Assembly (NCBI RefSeq): GCF_937999985.1
Contig: NZ_CALLDG010000063.1
Coordinates: 1 to 16,578 of the forward strand
Reading direction: 5' to 3'
DNA from: an uncultured Corynebacterium sp.
GTDB taxonomy: Bacteria > Actinomycetota > Actinomycetes > Mycobacteriales > Mycobacteriaceae
DNA: 16,578 nt
This document shows positions 6,058-14,443 of the stretch, piece after piece. The notes under the pieces were generated by a model that was given only the letters and a program-made list of their open reading frames with translations, was not told the DNA's origin and did no database searches. The first letter of the stretch is position 1, and each line of letters begins with the position of its first letter. The position numbers and the translations under genes were made by a program.

Positions 6058-7485
6058 TTATTGCTGCCCTTTATCGCTAGCGCTCTTGTCTTGGGTTTTC
6101 TCTTGGGCTTTATCTTGGGGGCTGTTTCTTGTGGACGCCGCCACGGCCATCCCTTCCGCCACCTCACCAACGCGGCCAGCATCACCAGTGCCTTCCACCT
6201 GCTGCTCGCGGGTCACCACGGCGGTACGGATCTTCACGCGCCCACGGCGGTCGCGCCCGCCCTCGTAGCGAAGATGCAGACCGGTGGTGGAGATTTCCGC
6301 CCCTGGGATCGGCACCCTGCCCAGCTCGAAGGCTCCGAGGCCGTAGACGGTATCCACTTCCTCGTGCTGCTCTTCGCTGAACTCCACGTCCTCGAATAGC
6401 TCCTCGAGCTCCTCCAGCGACAAGCGCGCCTGCACTCGGTAGCTGCCGTCCTCCAGCGGCTCGATCGGCGCCTGCTCCGAGGTGTCGTATTCGTCGGTGA
6501 TCTCGCCGACGATCTCCTCCAGGATGTCCTCAATAGAGATCAGCCCCGCCACTGCACCGTATTCGTCGATGAGCATGGCGATGTGGATCTGGTCGCGCTG
6601 CATGTCCTCCAGCAGGTCGTCCAGCTTCTTCGAGTCCGGCACAAACACGGCAGGCCGCATGCAGTCCCGCACGCGGATGGAGCTACCGCCGTCGGTCATG
6701 TGATAGGTCTCTGCGATGAGGTCTTTGAGGTAAATGACGCCCACAATGTCGTCTACGTCATCGCCCACCACGGGCAGGCGGGAAAGACCGGTACGCACGC
6801 ACAGGCTGGTGGCTTGGCCGGCGGTCTTGTCAGCCTCGATCCACACCATCTCTGGCCGCGGCACCATCACGGAGCGCGCCGAGGTGTCGGCGAGGTCGAA
6901 GACGGATTGGATCATCCGTCGCTCGTCCATCTCCACCACGCCGCGTTCGGAGGCGATGTCCACCATCTCGCGCAGCTCGATTTCGGAGGCGAAGGGACCA
7001 TTGCGGAAGCCCCGGCCGGGGGTCAGCACGTTACCGGCGCCGACCAGCAGCTTGGCGATGGGGCCCAGCAGCTTGGATAGGCCCAGCAGGATCGGGGCAG
7101 TCGCCAGGCTAATGGTGTACGGGTTTTGCCGGCCGAGCGTGCGGGAAAGTACGCCGATCAGGATGAACGTCAGCAGCGTGACGATCACGATGGCGGTGGC
7201 GAATGCCCAGCCGCGCGAGCCCATCAGCTCCACACACGCAGCGGCGGCCAGCACCGCGCCGGAGACCTCGCAGATGGTGCGGAGCAGCACCAGCAGGTTA
7301 ATGTGGCCAGCCCGCCCCTGGAGCACCCGCTCCAGCCGGGCCGCGCCCGGGCGATCCTCCTTCACCAGGTTCTCCACCCGCGCCGCGGAGAGTGAGGACA
7401 CTGCCGTTTCCACCAGCGACAGCACACCTCCCAGGAAGAGCGCGAGAATCGCAAAGGGGATGGATAAGGGGATGTCGATCGTCAT
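6058..7485 (-). CDS. corC: CNNM/CorC-type membrane protein with CBS domains
   Basis: A 475-residue protein of the hemolysin-like/CorC family, linked to Mg2+ (and Co2+) homeostasis. The DUF21/CNNM membrane domain (about 1-150) has hydrophobic segments at 8-30, 62-84, 94-114 and 124-150. A CBS pair (about 205-330) contains MVPRPEMV (207-214) and the family signature IDEYGAVAGLISIEDILEEIVGE in its second half. The CorC_HlyC domain (about 340-425) follows, then a polar tail rich in Lys, Gln and Asp (430-475) with no family similarity that I can see. It matches M. tuberculosis Rv2366c by position between ybeY and era. ATG start, with only a weak GAAAG-type ribosome site and 39 nt after ybeY. Actual transport substrate is not shown by the sequence. 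Confidence 0.88.
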   Translation of the reverse strand: MTIDIPLSIPFAILALFLGGVLSLVETAVSSLSAARVENLVKEDRPGAARLERVLQGRAGHINLLVLLRTICEVSGAVLAAAACVELMGSRGWAFATAIVIVTLLTFILIGVLSRTLGRQNPYTISLATAPILLGLSKLLGPIAKLLVGAGNVLTPGRGFRNGPFASEIELREMVDIASERGVVEMDERRMIQSVFDLADTSARSVMVPRPEMVWIEADKTAGQATSLCVRTGLSRLPVVGDDVDDIVGVIYLKDLIAETYHMTDGGSSIRVRDCMRPAVFVPDSKKLDDLLEDMQRDQIHIAMLIDEYGAVAGLISIEDILEEIVGEITDEYDTSEQAPIEPLEDGSYRVQARLSLEELEELFEDVEFSEEQHEEVDTVYGLGAFELGRVPIPGAEISTTGLHLRYEGGRDRRGRVKIRTAVVTREQQVEGTGDAGRVGEVAEGMAVAASTRNSPQDKAQEKTQDKSASDKGQQ

Positions 7486-7524
7486 CTTTCGAAGCTTCTA
7501 GGTCTTCCTGGGTTTGGGTGGGTT

Positions 7525-8073
7525 CTAGTTCTGGGTATCGTCGCGGTCCGCGGCGCTGGGGAAGGCCCCGGCGCCGGTCGGTTTCGGGGCGAAACTCACG
7601 CCGCGCTCCTCCTGGGAGTCGTACCAGTTCGCCAGGATCTCATTTTGCAGGGAGAACATTTTCTGCTCGTCCTCCGGGGTGACGTGGTCGAAGCCCAGCA
7701 GGTGCAGCACCCCGTGGACGGTCAGCAGGTCGAGCTCGTGAGCCAGGGAGTGGCCCGCACGGGTCGCCTGCCCTTCGGCAAAGTCGGGGCACAGCATGAT
7801 GTCGCCCAGCATCGCCGGGGAGGGTTCCGCCGCATCCTTGCGGCCCCAACCTGGCGTCAATTCGTCCATAGGAAAGCTCATCACATCGGTAGGGCCGGGC
7901 AGATCCATCCACCTAACGTGCAGGTCCTCAATGGTTTCCAGGTCCACGATGTGGATAGATAGCTCGGCGGCCGGGTGGACGTCGAGGGTCCACAGTGCGT
8001 AGCGGGCAACGTCGATCAGCTCTTCCTCGTTGACCTCGCCGCGGCCGGATTCGTTAAAAACTTCGATGCTCAT
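7525..8073 (-). CDS. ybeY: Endoribonuclease/rRNA maturation factor YbeY
   Basis: YbeY is a zinc-dependent endoribonuclease involved in 16S rRNA 3'-end processing and ribosome quality control. The zinc motif HGVLHLLGFDH (120-130) provides H120, H124 and H130. MSFPMDE (65-71) and LGDIMLC (89-95) are other conserved blocks. The protein is 182 residues; the last 25 or so (from about 156) are a Pro/Ala-rich tail beyond the usual core. It sits between phoH and corC, the conserved order. The ATG has only a distant AAAGG, and the 55-nt gap from phoH contains two sets of short direct repeats. Confidence 0.93.
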   Translation of the reverse strand: MSIEVFNESGRGEVNEEELIDVARYALWTLDVHPAAELSIHIVDLETIEDLHVRWMDLPGPTDVMSFPMDELTPGWGRKDAAEPSPAMLGDIMLCPDFAEGQATRAGHSLAHELDLLTVHGVLHLLGFDHVTPEDEQKMFSLQNEILANWYDSQEERGVSFAPKPTGAGAFPSAADRDDTQN

Positions 8074-8076
8074 TGG

Positions 8077-8134
8077 GTGCTTGCCTTTGGTAGTTCGTGC
8101 TTGCCGCTAGATTGTTGCTAGATTTCCGTTAGAT
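8077..8134. repeat. Phased direct repeats in the phoH-ybeY gap
   Basis: GTGCTTGCC occurs twice 20 bp apart (8077-8085 and 8097-8105). GCTAGATT occurs twice 11 bp apart (8106-8113 and 8117-8124), and TAGAT recurs again at 8130-8134, inside the phoH stop. The three TAGAT copies have an exact 11-bp period. Slippage is the simplest origin. A binding site on one DNA face is an alternative. Confidence 0.5.
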
Positions 8135-9124
8135 CTCATTGTCCAGCTCGTAGGTGCCATAGGCCTCCACGATCTTGGAGACCAGCCGGTGGCGCACCAC
8201 GTCGTCGGAATCCAAGTTGATGATCGACACGCCATCCACGCCCTGCAGAACCTGGCGAGCCACCTTCAGGCCGGACTCCTGACGGTTCGGCAGGTCCACC
8301 TGGCTCAGGTCGCCGGTGACCACCATCTTGGATCCAAAGCCCAGGCGGGTGAGGAACATCTTCATCTGCGCCGGGGTGGTGTTCTGCGCCTCGTCCAAAA
8401 CCACGAAGGAATCGTTGAGCGTGCGGCCTCGCATGTAGGCCAGGGGCGCGACCTCGATCACGCCGGTATCCATCAGTCGGGGAATCGTCTCCGGATCCAC
8501 CATCTCCCGCAGCGCATCGTGCAGCGGGCGCAGGTAGGGGTCGATCTTGTCGCTCAGCGTGCCGGGCAGAAAGCCCAGCTTCTCCCCTGCCTCCACTGCC
8601 GGGCGGGTCAGGATGATGCGATTGACATCCTTAGCCTGCAGTGCCTGCACCGCCTTGGCCATCGCCAGATACGTCTTACCCGTACCGGCCGGGCCGATGC
8701 CGAACACGATCGCGTCCTCGTCGATGGCCTCCACGTATTCCTGCTGGCCGGGGGTCTTCGGGCGCACCGTCTTGCCACGGTAGGAAACGATGGGTGCGGA
8801 ATCGCTGCTGGAAACGAGCGCCGGGGCTTGTTCCTCCACCAGGGTGATCGCGCGCTTCGTGGCGGCCGGATCCACCGCATGGCCGCGGCTGACCAGGTTG
8901 ATCATCTCCTGCAACACCCGTCGGGCCTGGGAGACCTCGGAGGCCTCGCCGCGGATCGTCACGCGGTTGCCGCGGGTCAGGATGTCCGCGTCGAAAGCAT
9001 GCTCCAGCACCCGCAGGTTCTCATCTGCCGGTCCGGCGACGGCCAGAACCGATTCCGGGTCGAGCTCCACGGTAGAGCTGGCTACGCGGAGGCGCGGTGA
9101 CCTAGCGGAGTTGGGTGACGTCAT
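8129..9124 (-). CDS. phoH: PhoH-like ATPase
   Basis: A cytoplasmic P-loop ATPase of the PhoH (PhoH1/YbeZ) family, thought to act on RNA with the YbeY partner encoded next. Walker A is GPAGTGKT (144-151) and Walker B is VVLDEAQN (241-248). The helicase-like block TRPAVEAGEKLGFLPG lies between them, and an N-terminal KH-like region (about 15-80) is present. I chose ATG 9124 with AGGA 9 nt upstream and an 11-nt gap from rsmE, giving 331 residues. A TTG at 9145 would extend 7 residues into rsmE and is less likely. The exact molecular role of bacterial PhoH remains unsettled in the literature. Confidence 0.92.
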   Translation of the reverse strand: MTSPNSARSPRLRVASSTVELDPESVLAVAGPADENLRVLEHAFDADILTRGNRVTIRGEASEVSQARRVLQEMINLVSRGHAVDPAATKRAITLVEEQAPALVSSSDSAPIVSYRGKTVRPKTPGQQEYVEAIDEDAIVFGIGPAGTGKTYLAMAKAVQALQAKDVNRIILTRPAVEAGEKLGFLPGTLSDKIDPYLRPLHDALREMVDPETIPRLMDTGVIEVAPLAYMRGRTLNDSFVVLDEAQNTTPAQMKMFLTRLGFGSKMVVTGDLSQVDLPNRQESGLKVARQVLQGVDGVSIINLDSDDVVRHRLVSKIVEAYGTYELDNEI

Positions 9125-9135
9125 GTGTATCGATC

Positions 9136-9954
9136 CTACCGCCAACGGTCCGTGACAGCGCCGATGGCTCCCAGCGCAACGGCTGCAGCGGTGGCAGTGC
9201 GCAGAACTTCCGGCCCCAGGCGGACCGGGGTGGCCCCCAGCTGCTCGAACTCGGCGAGTTCCTCCGGGCTGATGCCGCCCTCGGGGCCGACGACGAGGGC
9301 GATCTCGGTGGCGGCAGCTTCGCTGCCTTTGGCGCTGGCGGCATTCACCGCCGCGCTGACGGCCGCGGGCAGCGGCTCGGTGGCCTCCTCATGCAGCACC
9401 AGCACGCGGACGGCGCCGGTGTCGCTGCCGCTGCCACCACCGACACCGCTCGCAGCGGTGCCGGCCTCCCCCAGCCCCAGCACCCGTGCCAGCTCCTGCG
9501 GGCTACGCACCAGCTGGGTAACCTCCGGGATCTGCAGGCGGCGGGACTGCTTGGCGGCCGCCCGGGCGGCGTTCTCCCACTTCGCGTGCGCCTTGGCCTC
9601 CTTGCCGTCCCACTTGGCGATAGCCCTGCGGGCGGCCCACGGCACAATCCGATCCGCGCCCGCCTGCACCGCCAGATCCACGGCCAGCTCCGCCCGGTCG
9701 GACTTTGGAATCGCCTGTACCACCGTCACCCGTGGGTTCGGGGTGGGCAGCTCGAGAATGTCGGCGACCTCCACGGTGGCGTCACCAAGAAAAGATCCTT
9801 GCACGGCGCGCGCAGCGCCATCGGTGATGACCAACCCCTCGCCCACCTCGAGGCGCTTGACGGAAGCGTGCTTGGCCTCCGCGCCGGTCAGGCGGAAACG
9901 ATCCCCGACCGCGACCGGCTCGGGGATGGGGTGGATGAACACCGGATCCGTCAT
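9136..9954 (-). CDS. rsmE: 16S rRNA m3U1498 methyltransferase RsmE
   Basis: A SPOUT-fold SAM-dependent methyltransferase that makes N3-methyluridine at 16S rRNA position 1498. An N-terminal PUA-like domain (about 1-70) is followed by the knot domain. Knot motifs are VVGPEGGISPEE (221-232) and LGPEVLRTATAAA (246-258), which line the SAM pocket. A Gly/Ser/Ala-rich insert (162-180) looks like a flexible loop and may be lineage specific. 272 residues is slightly above the usual 240-250, mostly because of that loop. The ATG is 3 nt after the dnaJ2 stop, so coupling is likely. Confidence 0.92.
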   Translation of the reverse strand: MTDPVFIHPIPEPVAVGDRFRLTGAEAKHASVKRLEVGEGLVITDGAARAVQGSFLGDATVEVADILELPTPNPRVTVVQAIPKSDRAELAVDLAVQAGADRIVPWAARRAIAKWDGKEAKAHAKWENAARAAAKQSRRLQIPEVTQLVRSPQELARVLGLGEAGTAASGVGGGSGSDTGAVRVLVLHEEATEPLPAAVSAAVNAASAKGSEAAATEIALVVGPEGGISPEELAEFEQLGATPVRLGPEVLRTATAAAVALGAIGAVTDRWR

Positions 9955-9957
9955 GGG

Positions 9958-11103
9958 TTAGCGGCCAAACTTCGAGCGCAGGCGGGAGAAGAAGCCGCTG
10001 TGGGACTCGTCCTTCGAAGCCACGCCAGCGTTCTGGGAGCTGGCCTCGCGCAGCTTCTCCAGCAGGTCGCGCTGCTTGTGGTTGAGGTCAGTGGGGATCA
10101 TGACCTCCACGTGGGCGATCAGGGAACCGTGGCCCTCGCGGCGCAGGTGCGGCATGCCCTTTTCGGACAGGCGAATGGTGGCATCCGGCTGGGTGCCCGG
10201 CGCGATGTCCACGGTTGCGATGGAATCGTCCAGCAGCTTGACCTCCACGGAAGTACCCAGGGCTGCGTCTACCGCCGGCACCTGTAGATTCACGTGCAGA
10301 TCGTCGGACTCGCGGATGAAGTACGGGTGCTCGGTGGTGTGCACCTCCACGTACAGGTCGCCAGCCGGGCCGCCGCCGGGGCCGACCTCGCCCTTGCCGC
10401 TCATGCGCAGGCGCATGCCGTCGGAAATGCCGGCGGGGATGGAAACCTTGAGGGTCTGGCGGTCGCGCACGCGCCCGTCGCCCGCGCAGTTCTCACACGG
10501 GTCCTCGATGACCTCGCCGGTGCCCGCGCAGCGGTGGCAGGCGCGGCGGACCTGCACGCGGCCCAGCATGGAATTCTGCAGCTCCATGACTTCGCCCGCG
10601 CCCTGACAGGTCGGGCAGGTCACAGGTGCGGCCTTGGAGGCCGAGCCCGAGCCGTCGCACACGTCGCACAGCACGGCGGTTTCCACGGTGATCTCGCGGT
10701 CGATGCCCGCGTAGATCTCCTCCAGCGTGGCCTCCAGGTGCACCAGGGCATCGTTACCGCGGCGCACGCGGGACTCGCGCGGGCCGCGTGCGCCGCCGCC
10801 ACCGCCGAAGAATGCGTCGAAGATGTCGCCCAGGCCGCCGCCGGAGAAGCCCCCAAATCCGCCGCCACCCGGCTGGCCGAAGCCCTGCTCCTCCGGGTCG
10901 CCACCAGCGTCCACGATCTGGCGCTTCTGCGGGTTCGTCAGCACCTCCTGAGCCAGGGAGGCCTCGCGGAACTTCTCCGCAGCCTCCTCAGAGGGGTTGA
11001 CGTCCGGGTGGTACTTGCGCGCCAGGCGGCGGTACGCCTTCTTAATTTCGGCGTCCGTAGCGTCGCGATCCACACCGAGGATTCCGTAATAGTCTCGAGC
11101 CAC
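9958..11103 (-). CDS. dnaJ2: Chaperone DnaJ (DnaJ2 type)
   Basis: A type I Hsp40 co-chaperone that delivers substrates to DnaK and stimulates its ATPase. The J domain (4-66) has HPD at 32-34. A short Gly/Phe region (74-103) follows. Four zinc-finger repeats have cysteine pairs C146/C149, C163/C166, C189/C192 and C203/C206. The C-terminal substrate-binding domains start at about 215. Length is 381 residues, normal. The GTG start has AAAGGA 10 nt upstream. The position directly after hrcA matches M. tuberculosis dnaJ2 (Rv2373c) rather than dnaJ1, which lies with dnaK and grpE. I see no CIRCE element in the 80-nt gap before it. Confidence 0.94.
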   Translation of the reverse strand: MARDYYGILGVDRDATDAEIKKAYRRLARKYHPDVNPSEEAAEKFREASLAQEVLTNPQKRQIVDAGGDPEEQGFGQPGGGGFGGFSGGGLGDIFDAFFGGGGGARGPRESRVRRGNDALVHLEATLEEIYAGIDREITVETAVLCDVCDGSGSASKAAPVTCPTCQGAGEVMELQNSMLGRVQVRRACHRCAGTGEVIEDPCENCAGDGRVRDRQTLKVSIPAGISDGMRLRMSGKGEVGPGGGPAGDLYVEVHTTEHPYFIRESDDLHVNLQVPAVDAALGTSVEVKLLDDSIATVDIAPGTQPDATIRLSEKGMPHLRREGHGSLIAHVEVMIPTDLNHKQRDLLEKLREASSQNAGVASKDESHSGFFSRLRSKFGR

Positions 11104-11183
11104 GTTCAGCGGGTCCTTTTCACGTCTGTCTTGAAGTTGCTTGCAGTCTTTAGTGCTTAACCAACTGCACTATCCTACTATTC

Positions 11184-12218
11184 CTACTCTTCGCTCAAAA
11201 TCCGCGAGACGTAGTGCGCCACGGCCGTCACAGAGGAAATGGTGCCGGAGTAGTCCAGGTGGGTTGGCCCCACCACTCCCATTCCGCCGAGCACCGCATT
11301 GGCGTTGCCGTAGCCGGCGGATACGACGGATGCGCCGCGCAGCTCCTCGTCCTCATTCTCCTCGCCGATGCTCACCTGCACCTGCAGGTCGCGCACGCTA
11401 TTCAGCAGCTTCAGCACCACCACCTGCTCTTCCAGGGCCTCCACCACGGGGCTGAGCTCGTTGGTGCGCATCAGGTTGGGCGTGCCCGCCAGGATCAGCC
11501 GGTCGTTCGGGCGCTCCAGCAGAGTCTCCACCAGCACGGTCGTCACCACGAGTGCCACGTCGCGCAGCTCCTCGGGCATGCTGTTGCCCTTGGCCTCGTT
11601 CGCCAGCGCGGCGATGTTCGTGCATGCGTCGTCGAGGGTGCGCCCCACCATCGCGGAGTTCACCAGGTCGCGCAGCCGCGGCAGGTCGTCGTCGCTGATC
11701 GGCTGCCCCAGGTCCACGTTGCGCTGGTCCACGCGCCCAGTGTCGGTGATCAGCACCAGCAGGATGCGGTGGCTGCCCAGCTTCACCAGCTCGCAGTGCT
11801 TCACCCGCCCGCGCCGCAGGTCCGGCATCTGCACCACGGCCACCTGGCGGGTCAGCTGGGAAAGCAGCTGCACGCTGCGGCGCAGAACGTCCTCTAGATC
11901 CACGCCATGTTCCAGGAAGTCCAGGATGGCGCGGCGCTCAGGGGTGCTTAGCGGCTTGACCTCGTTAATGCCGTCCACGAAGCGGCGGTAGCCCTTCACC
12001 GTGGGGATGCGCCCGGAAGATGCGTGCTGTTGGGTGATATAGCCCTCGGCTTCCAGCACCGCCATGTCGTTGCGGATCGTCGCAGAGGAAACTCCCAGCT
12101 GGTGCTTGTCCACCAGCATCTTCGAGCCCACCGGTTCGTGCGAGGCGATGAAATCGCTGACGATCGCCCGCAGCACCTGGTTCCTTCTGTGTTCAGTTCC
12201 GCTCGACAAATCCTTCAC
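11184..12218 (-). CDS. hrcA: Heat-inducible transcription repressor HrcA
   Basis: HrcA represses groE-type heat-shock genes by binding CIRCE elements and depends on GroEL for folding. The winged-helix DNA-binding region (about 8-80) contains GVSSATIRNDMAVLEAEGYI (42-61) and the wing SSGRIPT (67-73). The HrcA core then runs to the end, including GMGVVGPTHLDY near the C-terminus. Length is 344 residues, normal. The start is GTG at 12218, which gives the family's usual N-terminus of about ten residues before RRNQVLRA. AGGA lies directly against the GTG, an unusually short ribosome-site spacing. An alternative GTG 14 codons later has AAGGA 5 nt ahead but would remove part of the first helix. Confidence 0.93.
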   Translation of the reverse strand: MKDLSSGTEHRRNQVLRAIVSDFIASHEPVGSKMLVDKHQLGVSSATIRNDMAVLEAEGYITQQHASSGRIPTVKGYRRFVDGINEVKPLSTPERRAILDFLEHGVDLEDVLRRSVQLLSQLTRQVAVVQMPDLRRGRVKHCELVKLGSHRILLVLITDTGRVDQRNVDLGQPISDDDLPRLRDLVNSAMVGRTLDDACTNIAALANEAKGNSMPEELRDVALVVTTVLVETLLERPNDRLILAGTPNLMRTNELSPVVEALEEQVVVLKLLNSVRDLQVQVSIGEENEDEELRGASVVSAGYGNANAVLGGMGVVGPTHLDYSGTISSVTAVAHYVSRILSEE

Positions 12219-12231
12219 TCCTCGCGTGAGT

Positions 12232-12259
12232 CCGATTAGCCTCGATTAGCTCTCGATTG
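12232..12259. repeat. Three phased direct repeats upstream of hrcA
   Basis: The hemW-hrcA gap contains CGATTAGC, CGATTAGC and CGATTGAC at 12233, 12243 and 12254, spaced 10 and 11 bp. Three near-identical copies on one helical face, just before a regulator gene, could be an operator. Slippage is also possible. They are unlike CIRCE. Confidence 0.5.
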
Positions 12260-12263
12260 ACCC

Positions 12264-13538
12264 TTAAAGCCCGAGCGCCAACACGATGTCCGTGACGATC
12301 CCGTCGGCCAGGTAGCGCCCTTTATCCGTCAATCTTAGGCGCTCGCCACGCTTGTCCAGCAGCCCCAGGCCCGTATAACGCTCGATCACCTGCCCCAGCT
12401 CGGCGTTCCGAGCAGGATTAGCACTCTGAGCGCCGCGAGCACTGCCGGTTCCGCCCACCAGCTCCGCCAGATCCAGCCCCTCGGCCAGGCGCAGCCGCAG
12501 CATCACCTGTTCTGTGCGCAGGTCGTCGTCGCTGAGGCGCTCGGTCGCCACCACCGCCCCTGGAACGGGTAGGCCGTCCTTTCTTATTGACGCCCCTTCG
12601 GCCTCCCCCAGCAACCCATTCCAATAGGTCGCCGGACGCTTCGCATTCACCAACCTCACCAGGCCCGATTCGCTTATGTCCTCCCCGCGCAGCCGCACGC
12701 ATCCGTGGGCGCCGGGGCCTGCTCCCCACCACTGCCCGGAGCGCCAATAGATCAGGTTGTGCTGACATTCGCCGCCGGGTTTAGCCCAGTTAGAGACCTC
12801 GTACCAGTGAAAACCGGCCTGGCGCAGGCGGGCGTCGATGGCGTCATAACGATCCGCCAGAGTGTCTTCGTCCGGGGCGGGCAGCTCGCCGCGCCGTACC
12901 TTGCGTGCCATGGCCGTGCCGTCCTCCACGATCAGGGAGTAGGCGGAGACGTGGTCGACGTCCGCTTCCAGCACGGCGTCGAGAGTGCGCCGCAGGTCGT
13001 CATCGGTCTCGGTGGGAGTGCCGTAGATGACGTCCAGGTTGATGTGCTCGAAACCGGCCCGCTTGGCCTCGCGGGTGGCCTCAATAGGGCGGCCCGGAGT
13101 GTGGTGGCGCTCCAGCACCTTTAGCACATGCCCCATCGCGGACTGCATGCCCAAGGAGATGCGGTTGAAGCCGGCCTCACGCAAGCCCGCGAAGAACTCC
13201 GGGCTGGTGGATTCCGGGTTGGCCTCAGTAGTGACCTCCGCGTCCGCCGCCAACCCCACCGTGCGACGGGCGGCGTTCAGCGCCCGGGCCAGCCCCTCGT
13301 GCCCCAGCATGGAAGGCGTGCCGCCACCGAAGAAGACAGTCTGCACCTCGCCGGGGTAATCCCACACCTCGGCTGCGACCTCTAGCTCGCGTTCCAGGGC
13401 ATCCAGGTAGCCGGGGATGGTGTTGCCCTCTACAGCGCCACCATCGGCCGCGCTGAGCTCCTGCGGGGTGTAGGTGTTGAAATCGCAGTAGCCACAGCGG
13501 GTGGAGCAAAAGGGAACGTGGATATAAAGGCCATGCAT
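12264..13538 (-). CDS. hemW: HemW, radical SAM heme-binding protein (HemN-like)
   Basis: A 424-residue radical SAM protein, often annotated as oxygen-independent coproporphyrinogen III oxidase. The iron-sulfur cluster cysteines are C11, C15 and C18 in CSTRCGYCDF. The fourth cysteine of true HemN (CxxxCxxCxC) is replaced by Phe, and an N-terminal IHVPFC motif is present, so HemW, a heme-binding chaperone, is the better call. The SAM-binding GGGTPS is at 71-76. A C-terminal HemN_C-like winged region (GLLDKRGERLRLTDKGRYLAD) ends the protein. In M. tuberculosis the homologue Rv2388c also lies a little upstream of hrcA. The ATG has no Shine-Dalgarno; TACTAT lies 9 nt upstream. Confidence 0.9.
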   Translation of the reverse strand: MHGLYIHVPFCSTRCGYCDFNTYTPQELSAADGGAVEGNTIPGYLDALERELEVAAEVWDYPGEVQTVFFGGGTPSMLGHEGLARALNAARRTVGLAADAEVTTEANPESTSPEFFAGLREAGFNRISLGMQSAMGHVLKVLERHHTPGRPIEATREAKRAGFEHINLDVIYGTPTETDDDLRRTLDAVLEADVDHVSAYSLIVEDGTAMARKVRRGELPAPDEDTLADRYDAIDARLRQAGFHWYEVSNWAKPGGECQHNLIYWRSGQWWGAGPGAHGCVRLRGEDISESGLVRLVNAKRPATYWNGLLGEAEGASIRKDGLPVPGAVVATERLSDDDLRTEQVMLRLRLAEGLDLAELVGGTGSARGAQSANPARNAELGQVIERYTGLGLLDKRGERLRLTDKGRYLADGIVTDIVLALGL

Positions 13539-13547
13539 ACTACGTGC

Positions 13548-13553
13548 ATAGTA
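13548..13553 (-). promoter_or_regulatory. Possible -10 box for a near-leaderless hemW transcript
   Basis: TACTAT on the minus strand ends 9 nt before the hemW ATG, predicting a transcript with a leader of only 2-3 nt. This agrees with the missing Shine-Dalgarno. No good -35 box is visible, as is common for corynebacterial promoters. Confidence 0.4.
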
Positions 13554-13577
13554 CTAGCAGTGCTGGCGGTCCTGGCG

Positions 13578-14381
13578 CTAGACCGCAGTGCCGCGCTTGC
13601 GCCGCTGCAGGCGGCCGAGGATCTCCTCGACCCGGGCCCGTTCCACCAGAAACTCCGGCGGCGCCTCGCCGCGCATGCCCGCGGCCAGCTCCGGCTGGCG
13701 GGCGATAACCTCCCGCCAGTGGCCCACCAGCTCGATAGTGCGCTGCTCTGCCTTCACGTATGCCTGCGGCAGCAAGACGGACTGGGATTCCAGGGCGCAC
13801 TGCGTCTGGTTGATCACCCAGTCCTCCACCTCGCGCAGGTCCGCGCGGATACGCTCGGCCTGCTCGCGCAGCCACATGCGCCAGGAGGCCGTGGAGGCCA
13901 TCGTTGCCGGAGCGTGCTCGGCGGAAGCCTCAGCGAACTCCGCGTCACGGACGCTGCGCGGGTCGCTAGCGCCGGCGGCGGTTGGGGTGGTGGCGTCAGA
14001 AAGAGGACGGCGAGCGGACGCACCGGGCTTTTTGTGCATAAAGCTCAAGGTGCGACCCGGGTGCGGGTAGTCGCTGCCGCGCGCAACGCTGCCGCCGAGG
14101 GCGCGAGGGGTGCGCGAGGGAGTCACGCCCGACATGCTGCCGGCGCGCACACCGGAGACGAAAGCCTGGCGCAGGCCGTTGAGCTCGGACAGGCCAGGGC
14201 GCACCTCAGCGCGCCCCTCCGCAACAATTTCCTCCAGCTCCAGCAGGCAGTCTTCCACCAGGTCGGCATCCCAATCGGCGATGGCCTGAGAGACGTGGTT
14301 GATGTAATCAGCGATCTCGTCGCCAATGTCGTAGATATTTTGGGTGAGCTCGCGAACGCGCAGGGCAGCATCGTAGTGCAC
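13578..14381 (-). CDS. Uncharacterised helical protein
   Basis: A 267-residue protein that I do not recognise. Residues 1-75 are strongly helical and acidic (for example ELTQNIYDIGDEIADYINHV). Residues 76-155 are a Ser/Pro/Ala/Arg-rich linker likely to be disordered. Residues 160-262 are helical again, with Trp-containing heptad-like stretches (WRMWLREQAERIRADLREVEDWV) that may form a coiled coil. No signal peptide, membrane helix or catalytic motif is evident. The GTG start has a strong purine-rich ribosome site, GAGAGGAG. It lies 39 nt upstream of hemW and 70 nt after the terminator that follows fadD, so it likely begins the long leftward transcript. The reading is supported by the ribosome site and high GC third positions. 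Confidence 0.75.
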   Translation of the reverse strand: MHYDAALRVRELTQNIYDIGDEIADYINHVSQAIADWDADLVEDCLLELEEIVAEGRAEVRPGLSELNGLRQAFVSGVRAGSMSGVTPSRTPRALGGSVARGSDYPHPGRTLSFMHKKPGASARRPLSDATTPTAAGASDPRSVRDAEFAEASAEHAPATMASTASWRMWLREQAERIRADLREVEDWVINQTQCALESQSVLLPQAYVKAEQRTIELVGHWREVIARQPELAAGMRGEAPPEFLVERARVEEILGRLQRRKRGTAV

Positions 14382-14443
14382 GCGTTCTCCTCTCCCCTGG
14401 GCTCGTCACAGCCCATGTGTTGGTTGATACCGCAGACAACTCT

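Noticed and set aside
6048..6185. 46-residue basic extension of Era
   Set aside because: It overlaps the corC 3' end in another frame, and ATG 6047 has its own ribosome site.
7507..7546. G-runs in the ybeY-corC boundary as a quadruplex
   Set aside because: Runs are only three G and one loop is 10 nt, weaker than the standard pattern.
9115..10287. Long plus-strand frame opposite rsmE and dnaJ2
   Set aside because: Same shadow effect: low-complexity Ala/Gly/His protein covering two confident minus-strand genes.
11150..11160. TTAGTGCTTAA between hrcA and dnaJ2, resembling a CIRCE half
   Set aside because: Only one imperfect half is present, with no partner at the required spacing.
12418..12426. 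TTAGCACTC, a perfect CIRCE left half
   Set aside because: It lies inside hemW coding sequence and the expected GAGTGCTAA is not found 9 nt away.
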